In this document: one piece after another, positions 22,874-34,739 of the stretch
Numbering within the stretch: the first letter of the stretch is position 1
Layout of the letters: each line of letters opens with the position of its first letter
Assembly (NCBI GenBank): GCA_015680685.1
Contig: MNCI01024118.1
Span: forward strand, 129,803-187,247
Direction of reading: 5' to 3'
DNA from: Gnetum montanum
Taxonomy: Eukaryota; Streptophyta; Gnetopsida; Gnetales; Gnetaceae
DNA: 57,445 bases
Program-made: the position numbers and the translations under genes
The notes under the pieces: model-generated
The model's input: the letters and a program-made list of their open reading frames with translations, nothing else
Told to the model about the DNA's origin: nothing
Database searches by the model: none

Positions 22874-25043
22874 TATAACACCTTGTCCTATTGCACCTTG
22901 CTAGGGCATGGTGATGCCTAGGACTACTAGTAATACTACAAAAGAAGCATGATAAACTACAAATTTAACTACATAAAATCCTTGTCAAACCAAAACTAAC
23001 ATACATTTCAATTTATAAAATTACATGTCTCTAAATAAATCAACAAGCTTCATTGCTCTTTTAAGATAAAAAAATACATAAACATTGTCATCTCATATAT
23101 AAGAGTGCATAGAATTTTATACATATGTAAATAGTTCATACTATTGCAAATGGAAATATACATTAACCAATCCTTGAAGATTGTCCCCTCCTCTACTCTT
23201 TCTCTCTCTCTCTCTAATTGTTTTTGATCCTATGACTTCCACATGTAATTAAATAAAGTTAATATAAATTGAGTGGGAAGCCTTTACAATTCCTCTAGTA
23301 GATGGTCAACAAGTGCTACACTGGAGGAGAGGAGTGGGGTACAAGGAAACCTACATCAATTGTTAGACTTGTGCATGCTAAGAGCAACAAATGTATACAC
23401 ACCATATCGCACATAACACTAGCATAATCATTATCAAAGAGAATAGATTTCTATCATACAATCACAAATAAAACCATTGTCTGACATAATCTATCAGATA
23501 TTTGTTACATAATCCATGATCCATACAATCATAATCTAATCATAATATACATTATCCCCACCATGATGCACAAATCAATATTATCATATATATAGCACAT
23601 GAGGTCACTAGCATATCCACACTTAGTATATCATGTGAAATGTTGTCATAAGTACTCATAAATAGCCATTTCCTATAGGTATTTTATTTATTCAAACAAT
23701 GCTAGGGTTTGTCAACCTGTGACTTGCAACCACTAGCCTTCTGGAGAACTGGCTATAGGGATGAACACACCTATGCCACATACTAGTTGTAGGGATGATC
23801 ACACCTATGCTCTCCCACTCTCAAGATGAGTCCTAAGATAGGAGCCTCATCAATACATCATAGTGAAGGTTAATCCATACTATCTCCAAGATGCTTCATC
23901 ACCAACTAGTCCACACCCTCATGCTAGCATCATCCACCAACAACTGTAACAAGTGTTATCGCAAAGACATGTACAAATCTCGGCTAGCTTAAGATACCAC
24001 ATGTCATAAGCACAACACCTCCAAACAAACATAACATGACTAGATATATCCACATGAAAACAATACCATGATTTGATAAAACAAAATTTCGCACATAATT
24101 CAATAGAAAAAATGGCCACTATAATAACTTCAAAAATGATATATGCCCAAAAAGAAAACCAATTTCATGATTAGAAAGTATTTCCCAAGAAGATCCTAAT
24201 AACACTAATTTCATCTAAATCAAACTCATGAAAGCAAAGTTATGTGCATTTAAAGTTTGATTAATAAAATAATATTTAATTACAACTAGTGATGATTAAA
24301 ACTCCCAAAAACTTCCACACCACAATAGGCTCCTAAAATATAATATTCTCACCAAACCACTCCCATCAACATCACATATCATATTCCACATGTCCACATC
24401 ATACCATACATCACATAAATATTAATAAACAATTCATAACCAAAACCATACAATTTCAGGAAATATGCAAGATAACATGTCCAAGCTCAATCCTTTAACT
24501 ATTTTCCCCACATACCCACATCACGTGATCATATACACTAATTCAACACAAAAATACAAGGAAAAGGTAAAGACAACCCAACGATTCAAATTTTTTAGGC
24601 AAAAAGTCCAAAATAAGAAAAAAGCCTTAAAAATCTAGTAGGACCCCATTTCTCTCTAAACAAGTTCCACACTCACACAAATACAAATGCTGCAATGCCA
24701 AATCTAGGTTCAAAGCAAGGAAAAATCCACCCATGAAGCTCTAAATGTAAAAATAAGGTATGGAAAATATGTAGGTAAGAAAGAGAATTAATTAAAAAAA
24801 TAAGCTCTCATTTGTTTCTATTCATGCAAAATCTCAAGATTAAAAATAGAAATCCAAAACCCAGTTTCTATGGGTAGGCAAGGGTGGGATAGTGGAAAAA
24901 AATATAACCTATACTTTTTATCATATGCTTTAAAATTTATTTAAAAAAAAATTATACAAGCTCCTTCCTCTTTTTTTCATGACATGTGCAACACCTACCA
25001 CTAGCTTTTTCATTTTTTTTAACTAAAGCCATGGGATGTAACA
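22874..25043 (-). repeat. Right (5') LTR of element D
   Basis: About 2.17 kb. On the plus strand it opens TATAACACC (presumably from TGTAACACC) and closes GGGATGTAACA, giving TGTAACA-type inverted termini. The 3' two thirds match 5940-7323. It contains a short CT microsatellite (23199-23216). There is no gene; open frames inside are chance. Confidence 0.85.
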
Positions 25044-25815
25044 AAGAGATTCCCTAAGAAGTTTTAAGGTTCAATCTCTACCGCAAACTCATCTTGCTCA
25101 TCATGATAACCCTCCAAGCTTAACTTTGCATCTTGCTCATCCATCTTAATTAAGTAAGATAGAATGCATGTGTGGGGATCATTCAAGGGTATTTTGTTGT
25201 ATGAGGAAGGAATGTACTCCTTCCCATTATGGTGGATTAGCACATACTCATGTTTGGACTTAGCCTTCACACGTGGAATGAGCAAGCCAGCCTAGAGTTT
25301 GACATAGATGAAATTATAGTAATTTTTATCAATGATGGAAAAATCTAGAATTTTCCCTCTTAGCCTGAGTGATTTCCTACACTAAGTCATAGTAGGGCTT
25401 TTTGGGTCATAAAAGCTTAATGCATTTTGGCTTGATGCCATGTCTATCAAATCAAGGGGTAAAACCATGAAGTAGGTGAAAGATGTTGTTATTAATTTTG
25501 ATTTTGGTTCTAAAAATGTTTTAAAATAATTACATAAAAAATCTAGCAAGTGGAATTACCTAAGATATATTAGGGTTTTGGCTGAAAATCCATTACAACT
25601 ACAACCATAGGTGTAGTGCAAGTTACAATGGTGATGTTGGAAAAATCAACCACCCTGGCTTTGCCAACAAGAGCTACATTGGTGTGGGTAAGAAATCAAT
25701 TGTCTTTCCCAATAGAATAATATTGAGGATACTTCCTCCTAAAAAAGTACATCAGTTTTAATAAGAAAAATGTAAAAATGTTGATTTTCCCAACATCATG
25801 CTTGGCTTTTGAAGG
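25044..25815. other. Flank of element D, no identified gene
   Basis: A 73-codon minus-strand frame (25064-25285) is charged, begins MLIPRVKAKSKHEYVLIHHN, and is open for about 15 codons upstream apart from one stop. It matches nothing I recognise and may be a fragment of an old coding sequence. No other signal is supported. Confidence 0.3.
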
Positions 25816-25818
25816 GAA

Positions 25819-26178
25819 TCATGATAGCTTTGTCCATAAAATTTCACTCTAGGGATTTTTGTTTTCTATAAAAAACCAAATTGGTCTTTGGAACACACAA
25901 GGATAGGTTTCTATGAGGAAGAGTGATAATTTTTGTAGGTAACCATGCTAGCTTTGAAAAATCTAGCAATTGTTGTGAAAATTCTATGAAGACCCAAATC
26001 ATGATAGCTTTGGCCATTAAATTTCACAGTAGGGATTTGTGTTTTTGATGAAAAACCACATTGGTCTTTGGAACACACAAAGATAGGTTTCTGTGAGGAA
26101 GAGTCATAGGTTTTGTAGGCAACCATGCTAGCTTTGAAAAATACAACAATTATTGTGAAAATTCTTAAAACATCCAAA
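25819..26178. repeat. Two-copy 180-bp direct tandem duplication
   Basis: The second copy (from about 25999) repeats the first at an offset of exactly 180 bases: ATGATAGCTTTG(t/g)CCAT at 25821 and 26001, then TTGGTCTTTGGAACACACAA and AACCATGCTAGCTTTGAAAA in both. The unit length is a multiple of three, so the minus-strand open frame 25911-26258 simply repeats itself (FFKASMVAYK and FFKASMVTYK). No known domain is present. Confidence 0.9.
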
Positions 26179-26639
26179 TCCATAAGGAGTTGCTTGAATG
26201 AAGCTTGAAGCTTGTTAAGTTTGGTAGGTTGTGATTTGTAGTCAACCACATGATCCAAGTACTACCCAAATTCAATCACCAAAAATCCATGGTGGTTTTT
26301 CATTTAGATATGCAATGTTTATGCAAAAGGGGCCAAGGTTCTACAATGTTGATACAATGGAGGTAAGGTTCTGCAATGTTGGTGTAAACGAGGTAAGGTT
26401 GTTGCTTGACTTTTTGATGTTACAATGGTACTACACTAAGAGTCTCCAATGCCTAGGTAGTTGCCAATTTACGAAAAGTCTTAACAAATGCCAAAGGTCT
26501 CAAGTGCTCAATATTTCCAAGGATTCTTAATTGTAGAGGTGTGTAATTATCGAAATTCCCAACTCTTGAACCTATCCAAAGTGTTTAAAGTTGGAAATTA
26601 TAAGTCTCATGGTTGTTGGTTTTTGGCTACAAATTTCTA

Positions 26640-27010
26640 CCATGAGTATTGATAGATTGATTTTGTTTGTATATGTGGTAGGCTACTAACACATGGCTTA
26701 GGTAGTAAACAAGAACCTCAAAACCATCATCTCACTTTTGACAAAGTAGGGAAGCAATGGACATGTCTAAGGTTGCAAAGTAGATGTAGAACAGTTTATC
26801 TCTTTGCAAAGGATAAACTGTTGGAAGTTGAACTAGCTTCTTTTTTAGGTTGTCAAATGCCTCTTAGCATTGATCTATACACTCAAAGTTTATCCCTTTT
26901 TTAAGTAGATGCTGCGTTGGTTACAATTTATTATTCAACCTTGTGATAAACCTACATATGAATTGTATCCTACCTTGTAATCTGCATAACTCCTTAAGGT
27001 TTTTGGGCAC
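26640..27010 (-). pseudogene. RT/RNase H fragment of another Ty3/gypsy element (E)
   Basis: Read on the minus strand from about 27005: PKTLRSYADYKVG-like wording frameshifts into LQGRIQFICRFITRLNNKL, then AFDNLKKKLVQLPTVYPLQRDKLFYIYFATLDMSIASLLCQK, then VLVYYLSHVLV. This is the RT thumb-connection to RNase H start seen in gypsy elements (AFxxLKxxL ... LYL ... vyYlSr.L). No gag, integrase or LTR could be tied to it, so it is an isolated or heavily rearranged fragment. Confidence 0.65.
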
Positions 27011-27094
27011 TTTACATCCCATGTTATGTAATAAGGGTTTCATCTGTGTCCCCTACGGTAGGATGGGACAAGGGTTCCATGGGCATTTCATGTC

Positions 27095-27545
27095 AATTGT
27101 CAAGCTCTGGGCATCCCTGAGAGTGTGACCAAAAAGTTAGAAAAATTTTAGGACTACTATGTTCTGTACTTGGAAAATTTTTCACATTTTGGCGTTGTCA
27201 TGCTCCTTGGGAACATGACCAACACTTGGAAATTTTTTCACATTCTACCATTGTCATGCTCCCTAGGAGCATGACCAACACTTAAAATTTTTTGAATTAC
27301 ATTTGTTATGCTCCTTGAAAGTATAGTGAACACTTCAAAAATTTGTGCAACATTTTTTGCCAGACTGTGCAGTTGTCATGCTCCCTAGGAGTGTGATCAA
27401 TACTTGGAAAAAATAATTTCACTCCTTGCTAGTTGTTCCACAATCATCATGCTCTATGCGAGCATGAAAAACACTTTGAAATTTTTTTAAAAAAATGTAT
27501 CACGCTCTATGGGAGCATGACCAATAGTTAGAAAAACTTTCTTGA
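27095..27545. repeat. Array of about seven near-palindromes (GTCATGCTCC...GGAGCATGAC)
   Basis: Copies lie near 27097, 27193, 27249, 27306, 27376, 27440 and 27498, each followed by a spacer of the type CAACACTTGGAAATTTTTT. The consensus core is GTCATGCTCC-CTA-GGAGCATGAC, an inverted repeat with 10-base arms. In several copies both arms changed together (for example GCTCTATG(c/g)GAGC), so symmetry is partly kept. The array lies immediately upstream of the intron-bearing gene at about 27620 and downstream (on the minus strand) of nothing recognisable. Confidence 0.85.
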
Positions 27546-27619
27546 GCTTTTTTTCCTGCATCATTTGTCTATTACTCTTATTGTTTTATTGCCCTTTTCT
27601 AATACTAACATTTTCATTT

Positions 27620-29587
27620 CTATGACACTACAAGATCCTACTAAATCTTGGCCTCATCGTGGTTGAGCTAGTAGGGATTTTATGCTATATGAATGATCCC
27701 ATGCCCAATGTCCTTGCACCGCATACACACATAGGCCACTAGGTAGTCTAGTTTCGGGAGGGTGCATAGGAATTCTTGAAATTCCTACCTTGCCATTTTA
27801 GTATGATGATGTGGTCACACTTGTCCGCTAAAGTAGCAGGTATCCTAGTTGAAACATTGTTTCCTGGGGCAAACTAAGGCATTTTAAAATTCATGTTGGA
27901 TGGACCTACTAAAGGTAGGAAGCTTGAGTCAGCATCCAAGAGGTCTCAGATCCTTGTCTTGGATCTGGGAGATGCCCAAGTTCAATTGCTATCATAAATA
28001 CAACATTGTATTCATTGCCCACTCTATAGGCACAACCTTCCAAAATCCACCTAGAACAGTTTACTGCACCAAAGGGTGAGCCCTATTTTGATGATGAATA
28101 TTTTTTTTGTCTCATGCCTTGGAATGCTTATTTCCCTTTTACCTATCACTAGATTTTTTATTGATGAAGATTACCTTCATGATAGAGAAGGGACATTAGG
28201 CTTAGTCCAAATAGCCCTACAAGAGTTCTCATCCACTGAGAATATGTGTGCTATTGTTATAGGGAAAATTGAGGTAGACATGGCGAATTACCCTACTAAG
28301 TACTCCAAATCCTATATGAAGTGCTAGGATCTCGGGTGGTTGGATGTTGAGTGGGCATCTTGGATACCCATTGTGGTAGAAGTTTCCATCCAAGTACTAT
28401 GATTCCCCACTCTGTTTGTGCTAGGTAAGTTGTATTACTTGTTTATTTTCATGCATTTTTTATTTTTACCTTTACATCATGTTGCTGATTCTATTTTTGT
28501 TTACTATAGCTGCAACCAAGTTCAAGGAAGTCACAATGATTATCTCAGGATGCACTGAGGCCAATCTTCTTGTCAAGTATGCAGAGGTTGATGGTTCATA
28601 GCACTGGTTATGCCATGAGGCCCCAGCAAGGATTAACAAAAATTTTCAATATGCTAGGCTCATGGACCTCCTTTTGGCCATGAACACAAGCATCCCAATA
28701 GCAAAGATGATTGCCCTTGTTGACTCCTTCATGGAGAGTGCCAACTACTTCTGCACATGAGTTCACAACATGTGTGTGGTCTTGAAGATCACAGATGATC
28801 TCTTTGTAGATCTCTTTATGTCCCCTCTAAAGGTTTACCTATAGGTGAAAAGATGAACAAGGATCTAAACCATAGAGGGAACATTGAAGAGTAGATGGGC
28901 ATTGAGAAAGGCCGCAAGGGCATTCCCATGAAGCTAGTAAAATTGTTGGTGGTCCAACACCTCTCTCCTATCTTCTAGACTCACACATTCCCCAAGCTAC
29001 TTTTCCAAGAAAAGGTTCTTGGGGTAGAGCAGGCTTGGGTTATGAGGGATGTAGTAGAGGAAGGGACATGATACAATTGGGCCAAATACTTTGCTAATGG
29101 TTTGCAAGCTGAAATAATCAAACTTTGCAACAACCTCAAGGCATTCTCTCATGTACATATTGCCTATTTTATAGCATTCTTGTGCAACTTTGTGGAATTT
29201 TTTGTGGTTTGTGAAAATGGGATGTGGATGGTGCAAGATCGAAACTAGATATCTAAGCCATGGATATGCCATTTATTTTGCACAACATAGTCATAGGACC
29301 CCTTGGAGGCTATTGGTGAGTCCTTTTCAATAACCACCAAGGGCCATGTGGGACTATCCTACCAGGTGCCTGATAGTGCTAGAGAGGCCCCTTGCATGAA
29401 CATAGGCAACATAGTGAGGGGGGCATGACTCATCACTAAGACAGTGAAATTAAAGCTATAAATCAAGAAGCCTCACCCTACGGAGGTGCCCATGCATGAA
29501 ATTGAAGAAAGGGATAAGAAGTTATGTCTCAGAGTCAACAATGCACAATCAGAGTTTTCTGGTAAGTATACATTATTTAATATATTT

Positions 29588-29624
<37 letters not shown>

Positions 29625-31186
29625 CAAATGTTATAGCTCTAGTTTATGCAACATAGGCAAGAAGGAAGCCCTTTCCATGGAAGAGAAGCCCTTAGGAGAA
29701 GAGGAGCCCTTAGCGGAAGATGTTCCTTAACTTGAGGGATACATAACAAATAAAGACACCATCAAAATCTTGATGTAACTCAAAGAGGAGGGGCTACAAT
29801 TCAAGGATGGTGAGTTTGATCTTTTCTTGAAGGTGTGCAAATGAGTGATCCTCCCACTCTCACCCTTGAGGATTTGCTAGGTAGGAGCTTTACACTGCCA
29901 TTTTAATTATGCTCTTTCTCTTTTCTTTTTGCTCTCATCCTCTTCTCTCTTTTTTTTGGTGATGCTAACATCCTTTATCTTACAGCAGGTGATGCTTCCA
30001 CTAAGAATCCTAAATCTACATCCACTTTCCCCTCACAACCATGGGCAAAAACCCCTAACAAGTTTACCTTCATGTAAGGCATAGTGGATGACATGATTGA
30101 CCATTTGAAATAGATAGATCTTGAGATAGGTATGTTTGGATTGTTGTTTTTTTTGTTGTGTTATATTTTGCATTTTCCTTATAACTAATGTTTCTCCTCT
30201 TTGGTGTAACAACCTCATGACTCAAATGGAACCCACAAAGAGTATTCCAAGTTGATGTCATACCTGAGTTCCCTCCTAAGGTAGAACAAGTTCCTTGTCA
30301 TATATATGATGAGGCAAGAAAATGTGCACTACACTCGGCATGATCACTATGGGAGTGTAGACATGTGAATGAAGACCTCTAAAAATGAGTGCAAAAACTT
30401 GAAGAACAGAATGCAAGTTAGGAAGCTCAACTGAATGACTTGTAGTCGTGGTATGACTTCTTGACTATCCATGATAAATTAGACGATAGCTGGCTTACAG
30501 CTATGATTGACTACACCAGATATTGGTTAACCGTCAAGGGCAAAAATGAGGCTACGTGCTAGGCTATTGAGTAGTTCTTGTAGATGGACCTCTTGGCTCA
30601 AAAGAACCAAGATTGGAAGGACTACAACACCAAGGTATATGAATGGGGGCAGACTCAAAAGAACCACAAGTATCATTATAAAATGGAATGTGCAGTCTAT
30701 CGCAAGGAATATAGAGACGAGTGTGCCGAGGCCACGATCTATTCCTTGCCGCCATCAATGCGACACATGCTTATAATAGGTTTGCAAAACACTTGGTGGT
30801 CAGTGAGTCCTTACAGAAGAAAATTTCTATTCCTTCTAGAGAGGTTACATCTACTACATTTTCTCCAAGGCTACTCATATGGATAGCCATGGAAAAAGTG
30901 AAGACCCTCATAGGCATTGACTAAGGAGACATGGATTGGGAAAATATGATAGAGGAGGAGATCCTCTAATGCCTAGAGACTAGCCTCAATAGGATACCCC
31001 CAGACATGGATTCAGGCCCATCTCAAGTTGGTTAAATTTACTTTATTGCTATCTGTTTCATAATCACTTCACATGTTATCCTCTTTATTAACTAATTTAT
31101 CATTTTTTCTCTATTTTACACAGGATCCAGGTGATGATGTAGGACCTAGTGGAGTAACAAATAAAGATGGAGGGGAAGAGCCTTAG
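27620..31186 (+). pseudogene. Unrecognised intron-bearing gene, decayed
   Basis: Five short AT-rich introns with GT...AG ends are visible: 28425-28509, 29562-29656, 29881-29985, about 30130-30240 (acceptor unclear) and 31031-31123 (donor GTTAAA). Coding stretches between them read as continuous protein with scattered stops and one or two frameshifts. Examples are DEDYLHDREGTLGLVQIALQ (28160s), AKMIALVDSFMESANYFC (28700s), EQAWVMRDVVEEGT (29028), NWAKYFANGLQAEIIKLCNN (29080s) and LTAMIDYTRYWLTVKGKNEA (30495s). The last exon reads GDDVGPSGVTNKDGGEEP and stops at 31184-31186. The C-terminal half is charged and coiled-coil-like. I recognise no family; a transposon-associated ORF is likely from context. 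The 5' end is uncertain. Confidence 0.55.
29592..29623. repeat. (TA)16 microsatellite in an intron
   Basis: An uninterrupted TA run inside the inferred intron 29562-29656, between the GTAAGT donor and the acceptor. Probably length-variable. Confidence 0.95.
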
Positions 31187-31433
31187 CTTCCCATTAATAC
31201 ATATTAAAATATTTGATATGTAGGCCTATTGTTGGAAAATTTTGTATTTTTTGATGTGGATGTAACCCTGGACTATGTATTTTGTTTACAATTTAATGAA
31301 AAGCATTATACTTATTTTATCTCTTATTTTCTCATTTTAGCCTGTAACTCAATTGATATATTTCCTCTTTTTTTTCTCTTTCTTTACTTAGGATTTTTGT
31401 TGATGTAATTAGGCCCTTATGGACCCCATGCAA

Positions 31434-31541
31434 TAGTTTAAGGCCATTTTGGACCATCACTAGTTTAAGGCCATTTTGAGCCATCGCTAATTTAAGGCCA
31501 TTTCGTGCCATGCCTAGTTTATAGCTATAAGAAATATTTTT
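31434..31541. repeat. 27-bp minisatellite, four copies
   Basis: TAGTTTAAGGCCATTTTGG and variants start at 31434, 31461, 31488 and 31515, a strict 27-base period with decay in the last copy. A half copy may precede it (GGCCCTTATGGACCCCATG). It lies about 250 bases past the stop of the intron-bearing gene. Confidence 0.9.
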
Positions 31542-31639
31542 TCAAGTTTCAATAAACTCAAGTTCCATCATTGTATTTTCATTACTACTTTAAATATCTA
31601 TTTTGGCTTTAATATTACTTCTATTCTAGCTTAGCATTT

Positions 31640-33760
31640 AAAATTTTTGGCTATTTTTGAAAATAATAAGTCTTTCCACCCAGTCTATTTTATGAATAAT
31701 CAATTGCAAAATAGTATAGTAGATACCATGACCAAAAATACGCAATCTAATATGAGTTCCTTCTTGTTAGACCATGTTTTGGCTATAACACCGAGTCCTA
31801 AGAGACTATGGTCAATTTTTCCCCAATATGCTATGGAATGAAAAATGAAAAAGAGATTGTCCTACTATGATTTTTACATTATTATTTACCACAAATACTA
31901 TTTTGATGTCCAGATCCTTAAATTTCTTGTAAATGTTGTTTATCCACTCCTATATCAATTCCTTACTAATAGAACTATACCAAGAATGAAACAAGTTGTG
32001 AAAGATGAAATTAGAACTAAGTGTAAAGGAGAAGTCTTCTTCCATTTCCATTATATAGAAATAGTTATAGGTGGATTTGAAGGAAGGTCAAGAAATTTTC
32101 CATGATTTGTCACCCCTTATATAGTAGCTCTGGAAGTAGGAAGACAAATCCAAAATAGTCCATTGTGGCATAATTATATGGCAAAATAGGTTTTTCCTCT
32201 GCAAATTGGTTTTTGTTATTTTGAAAATGCCCCTCATATAGTGGATATACAAGCGAAATTAAGAAATTAGTCTTTCCCGAAGCAAAATACAAGTTCTATA
32301 ATCCTGAGGATTTAGTAAGGCTCATGAGCACCAAGAAAATGATATTGTGTATTCTCTAATAAATGACAAACTAGTAAACATGGCCAAGAAACAAGAAAAA
32401 TATGAGATTAAAAGAACCCTCTTCATAATTTTTCCTAAAGAACAATGTAGAGGATAGGAATTATTAGCCAATAGGTGATTTGGAGAGGACAATCATATAT
32501 TGGCCAAATGCTTCAATCAAGATCAATTAGATAAAATGAAGCAAAATTATTTTTCATGGTAGATTAACAAGCTAGATGAAGCCTTGCATTTAGATGCCTT
32601 CACCTAGTTCACAAAAGTAAGAGAGCAAAGAAGGAGGTAACTAGAAATTCTTTTTAGTAAAAAGAAGTAGTTATCAAAAAAAAGATCAACCATCCTTAGA
32701 AATTGTGACAACTAGTAATAACTCTTCATCATTAAAGACTCTAACCATTTTATAATTTCTTAGGATATATTATCAAGGAAGGGCCAAAATCTATAAAAGT
32801 TAAAACTACTAAAGGAAAATTAATTTTTGAACAGCAACATCTAGAGAGGCCAAATGTTCAAGAATTAGTTATCTTTTAGTACAAAAATCTAGATATGCAA
32901 ATAGAGAGAACAAAGTTAGCCATGTTTCATCATGAATTGGTAGAAAATTTATCGATAGTCATTATTGATTGCTTAAACACTAACGATGAGACTATTAAAG
33001 AACAGCAACAAGAGATTGAAAGGATAAAGAATTTGCATCATTCTATGTAGTTAGATTTTAAAGTATTGAAGAATAAATATGAAGATTAAATAAAGATATC
33101 TCAAATTAAGGAGGCCAATATAAAAGCTCTAAAAATGAAAAATATAGAGTTACATAAAGAATTTGCTAGAAAGGAACAAAGAATTTCAATAGAAAGTTTG
33201 AGATAAGAGGCTAGCTTCAAATTTTTAGTAAATGAATTAACAGCCATGAAATAAAAAGTAGAGGCAACTATGGTTGGTATTAATGAGCTGAAAGAAAGAA
33301 AAGAAGTTTTTGAACAAGCTTTTATAAATATATTAACTTTATAAACTAGGCTAATGAAAAATGAGAGCAACTGCTTGAAATAAAGACTAAATTTCTAGAT
33401 GATGTTCTAAGTTGAATGGATCTGAAAGGCAAGAGTAGATCTTGTTATTAGCTTTAAAAATATGCAAGAGTACAAGAAAAACATAACTAAAGTCATCCAT
33501 ACCACAATAATAAATGATGGTAGGTAGTTAGAGGAAAAAATAGTAGAGTCTTTAACTATCACTAAAACAAAAGAAGGTTGAGGCATTATTACTAGTATAC
33601 AAGCAAAGTTACTTTAAAAGCCTAGTGCAATGAGAATATAAGCATGTTAAGGAATTTATAGTAAACAATTTGACCATCGTAGAGATTCAAAAGTAGTTAG
33701 CCCTTTTAAAATTTATTAAGGATGTTGTTAAGAATAGAGTGGCTAGCAATTCATCTTAAT
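31640..33760 (+). pseudogene. Unrecognised polyprotein-like remnants with zinc-knuckle-like and coiled-coil parts
   Basis: Broken plus-strand frames. 31647-31841 and 31845-32105 (KYYFDVQILKFLVNVVYPLLYQFL ..., ending GGFEGRSRNFP) continue after stops as VTPYIVALEVGRQIQNS and FPLQIGFCYFENAPHIVDIQ. Near 32485-32511 GEDNHILAKC has the GxxxH-x4-C half of a CCHC knuckle; its two leading Cys positions are lost. From 32900 to 33390 the frame is Lys/Glu-rich and helix-forming (EQQQEIERIKNLHHSM and onward). This arrangement could be an old Gag-like or pararetrovirus-like polyprotein, but I cannot assign it. No RT follows before element F. Confidence 0.35.
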
Positions 33761-33764
33761 AATT

Positions 33765-34700
33765 ATTTTGTAATTTTTTTTCATTTATAATTGATTATTT
33801 TATTTTTTGGCTAAATAAAGGCATGGCCTTCTTTGTAAAAAAAGAGGGTCAAGAGGGAAGATCATCAAAAAGCAGCTAATAGTGAATTTTGTATAATGGC
33901 ATTTTGAAGTAAAGAATTGATTCAGCTTTTGCCTCTAATATATTATTTCTCTTTATTTTTCTCTTTTTATCATTCTGGATTAACTAGCGATTAAATCATA
34001 GCATACTTTATAATCATTTCATGGAATTTTTTGTACTTGTAGTAGCCAAGGGTTGAATAATTTTTGTTTTCATTAATTGATCAAAATAGCTTCATTATTT
34101 GGAGTGTTTTTTTATATTGATGATGGTTCATTTTAATGTAAGATTTTATGTAATTCTACTATCTTCTTTTACAAATCCATTAAACCTTGCTCTATTTCTA
34201 GTTTTCTTTTGGAATTTTTTCTAGAAAAGATTAGTAGTAGATTTGTACAATTACACTTAAACATTGAATGAAAGAATGATTGGTATATGTATCTAATGAT
34301 CAATACCCATATAAAATAGCTTACTTTGATAAAATTGAAAAATCTTTTAGCTCATAGAATAGAGTTTTAGAAGGTAGAATCTCTCTTTGTAAAATTATTA
34401 TTCACTATTAAACCTTCAAGATAATATAAGATTTATAGTAAGCATAAATTTGAAAACACCATGCTCATACAACCGTTGAGTCTTATTTGAAGGTACTCAA
34501 GCCTTAGTGTTACCAAAAACCAACAAGCACTAGAATTCAAGTTTCAAAGAAACCCCTATCTGAGTGATTTTAGTCACCAAGCTAAGGACAATAGTATTGA
34601 CAATAAGAAGGAAGTTCAAAGTGGTCACCAATAGCTAACAAGTCCAAAGAATATATATTTTTGTGTCTTATACTTAAACCTACCTTAGCTTTCATCCACA
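33765..34700. other. AT-rich stretch, nothing recognised
   Basis: Long T- and A-rich runs, no supported ORF, no repeat structure beyond simple AT bias. It may hold F's lost 5' part or unrelated decay. Confidence 0.3.
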
Positions 34701-34739
34701 TGCATGTTTACAACCTGCATAGCATTTCATTATGATGGC

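Larger units (their letters stand above)
5940..25043 (-). mobile_element. Element D: Tekay-like Ty3/gypsy chromovirus, interrupted by A and B
   Basis: The pol order on the minus strand is gag, protease, RT, RNase H, integrase and chromodomain-like tail (22800 down to 18370). A Met-tRNA-type primer site lies at the right, a polypurine tract at the left, and the LTRs end in TGTAACA-type inverted termini. The left LTR is split: its distal part is left of element A (outside the window), the middle is 5940-7323, and the last bases, TAACA, are at 18345-18349 beyond B. The right LTR is intact at 22874-25043. This is the oldest element of the left half, because A and B both lie inside it. Confidence 0.8.

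Noticed and set aside
27095-27545. CRISPR-like array
   Set aside because: Repeats are diverged, spacers are alike rather than unique, and the DNA is clearly plant.
31640-33760. Endogenous pararetrovirus
   Set aside because: No RT, protease or certain movement-protein motif was visible. The zinc-knuckle half and coiled coil are not specific, so it is kept only as unassigned remnants.
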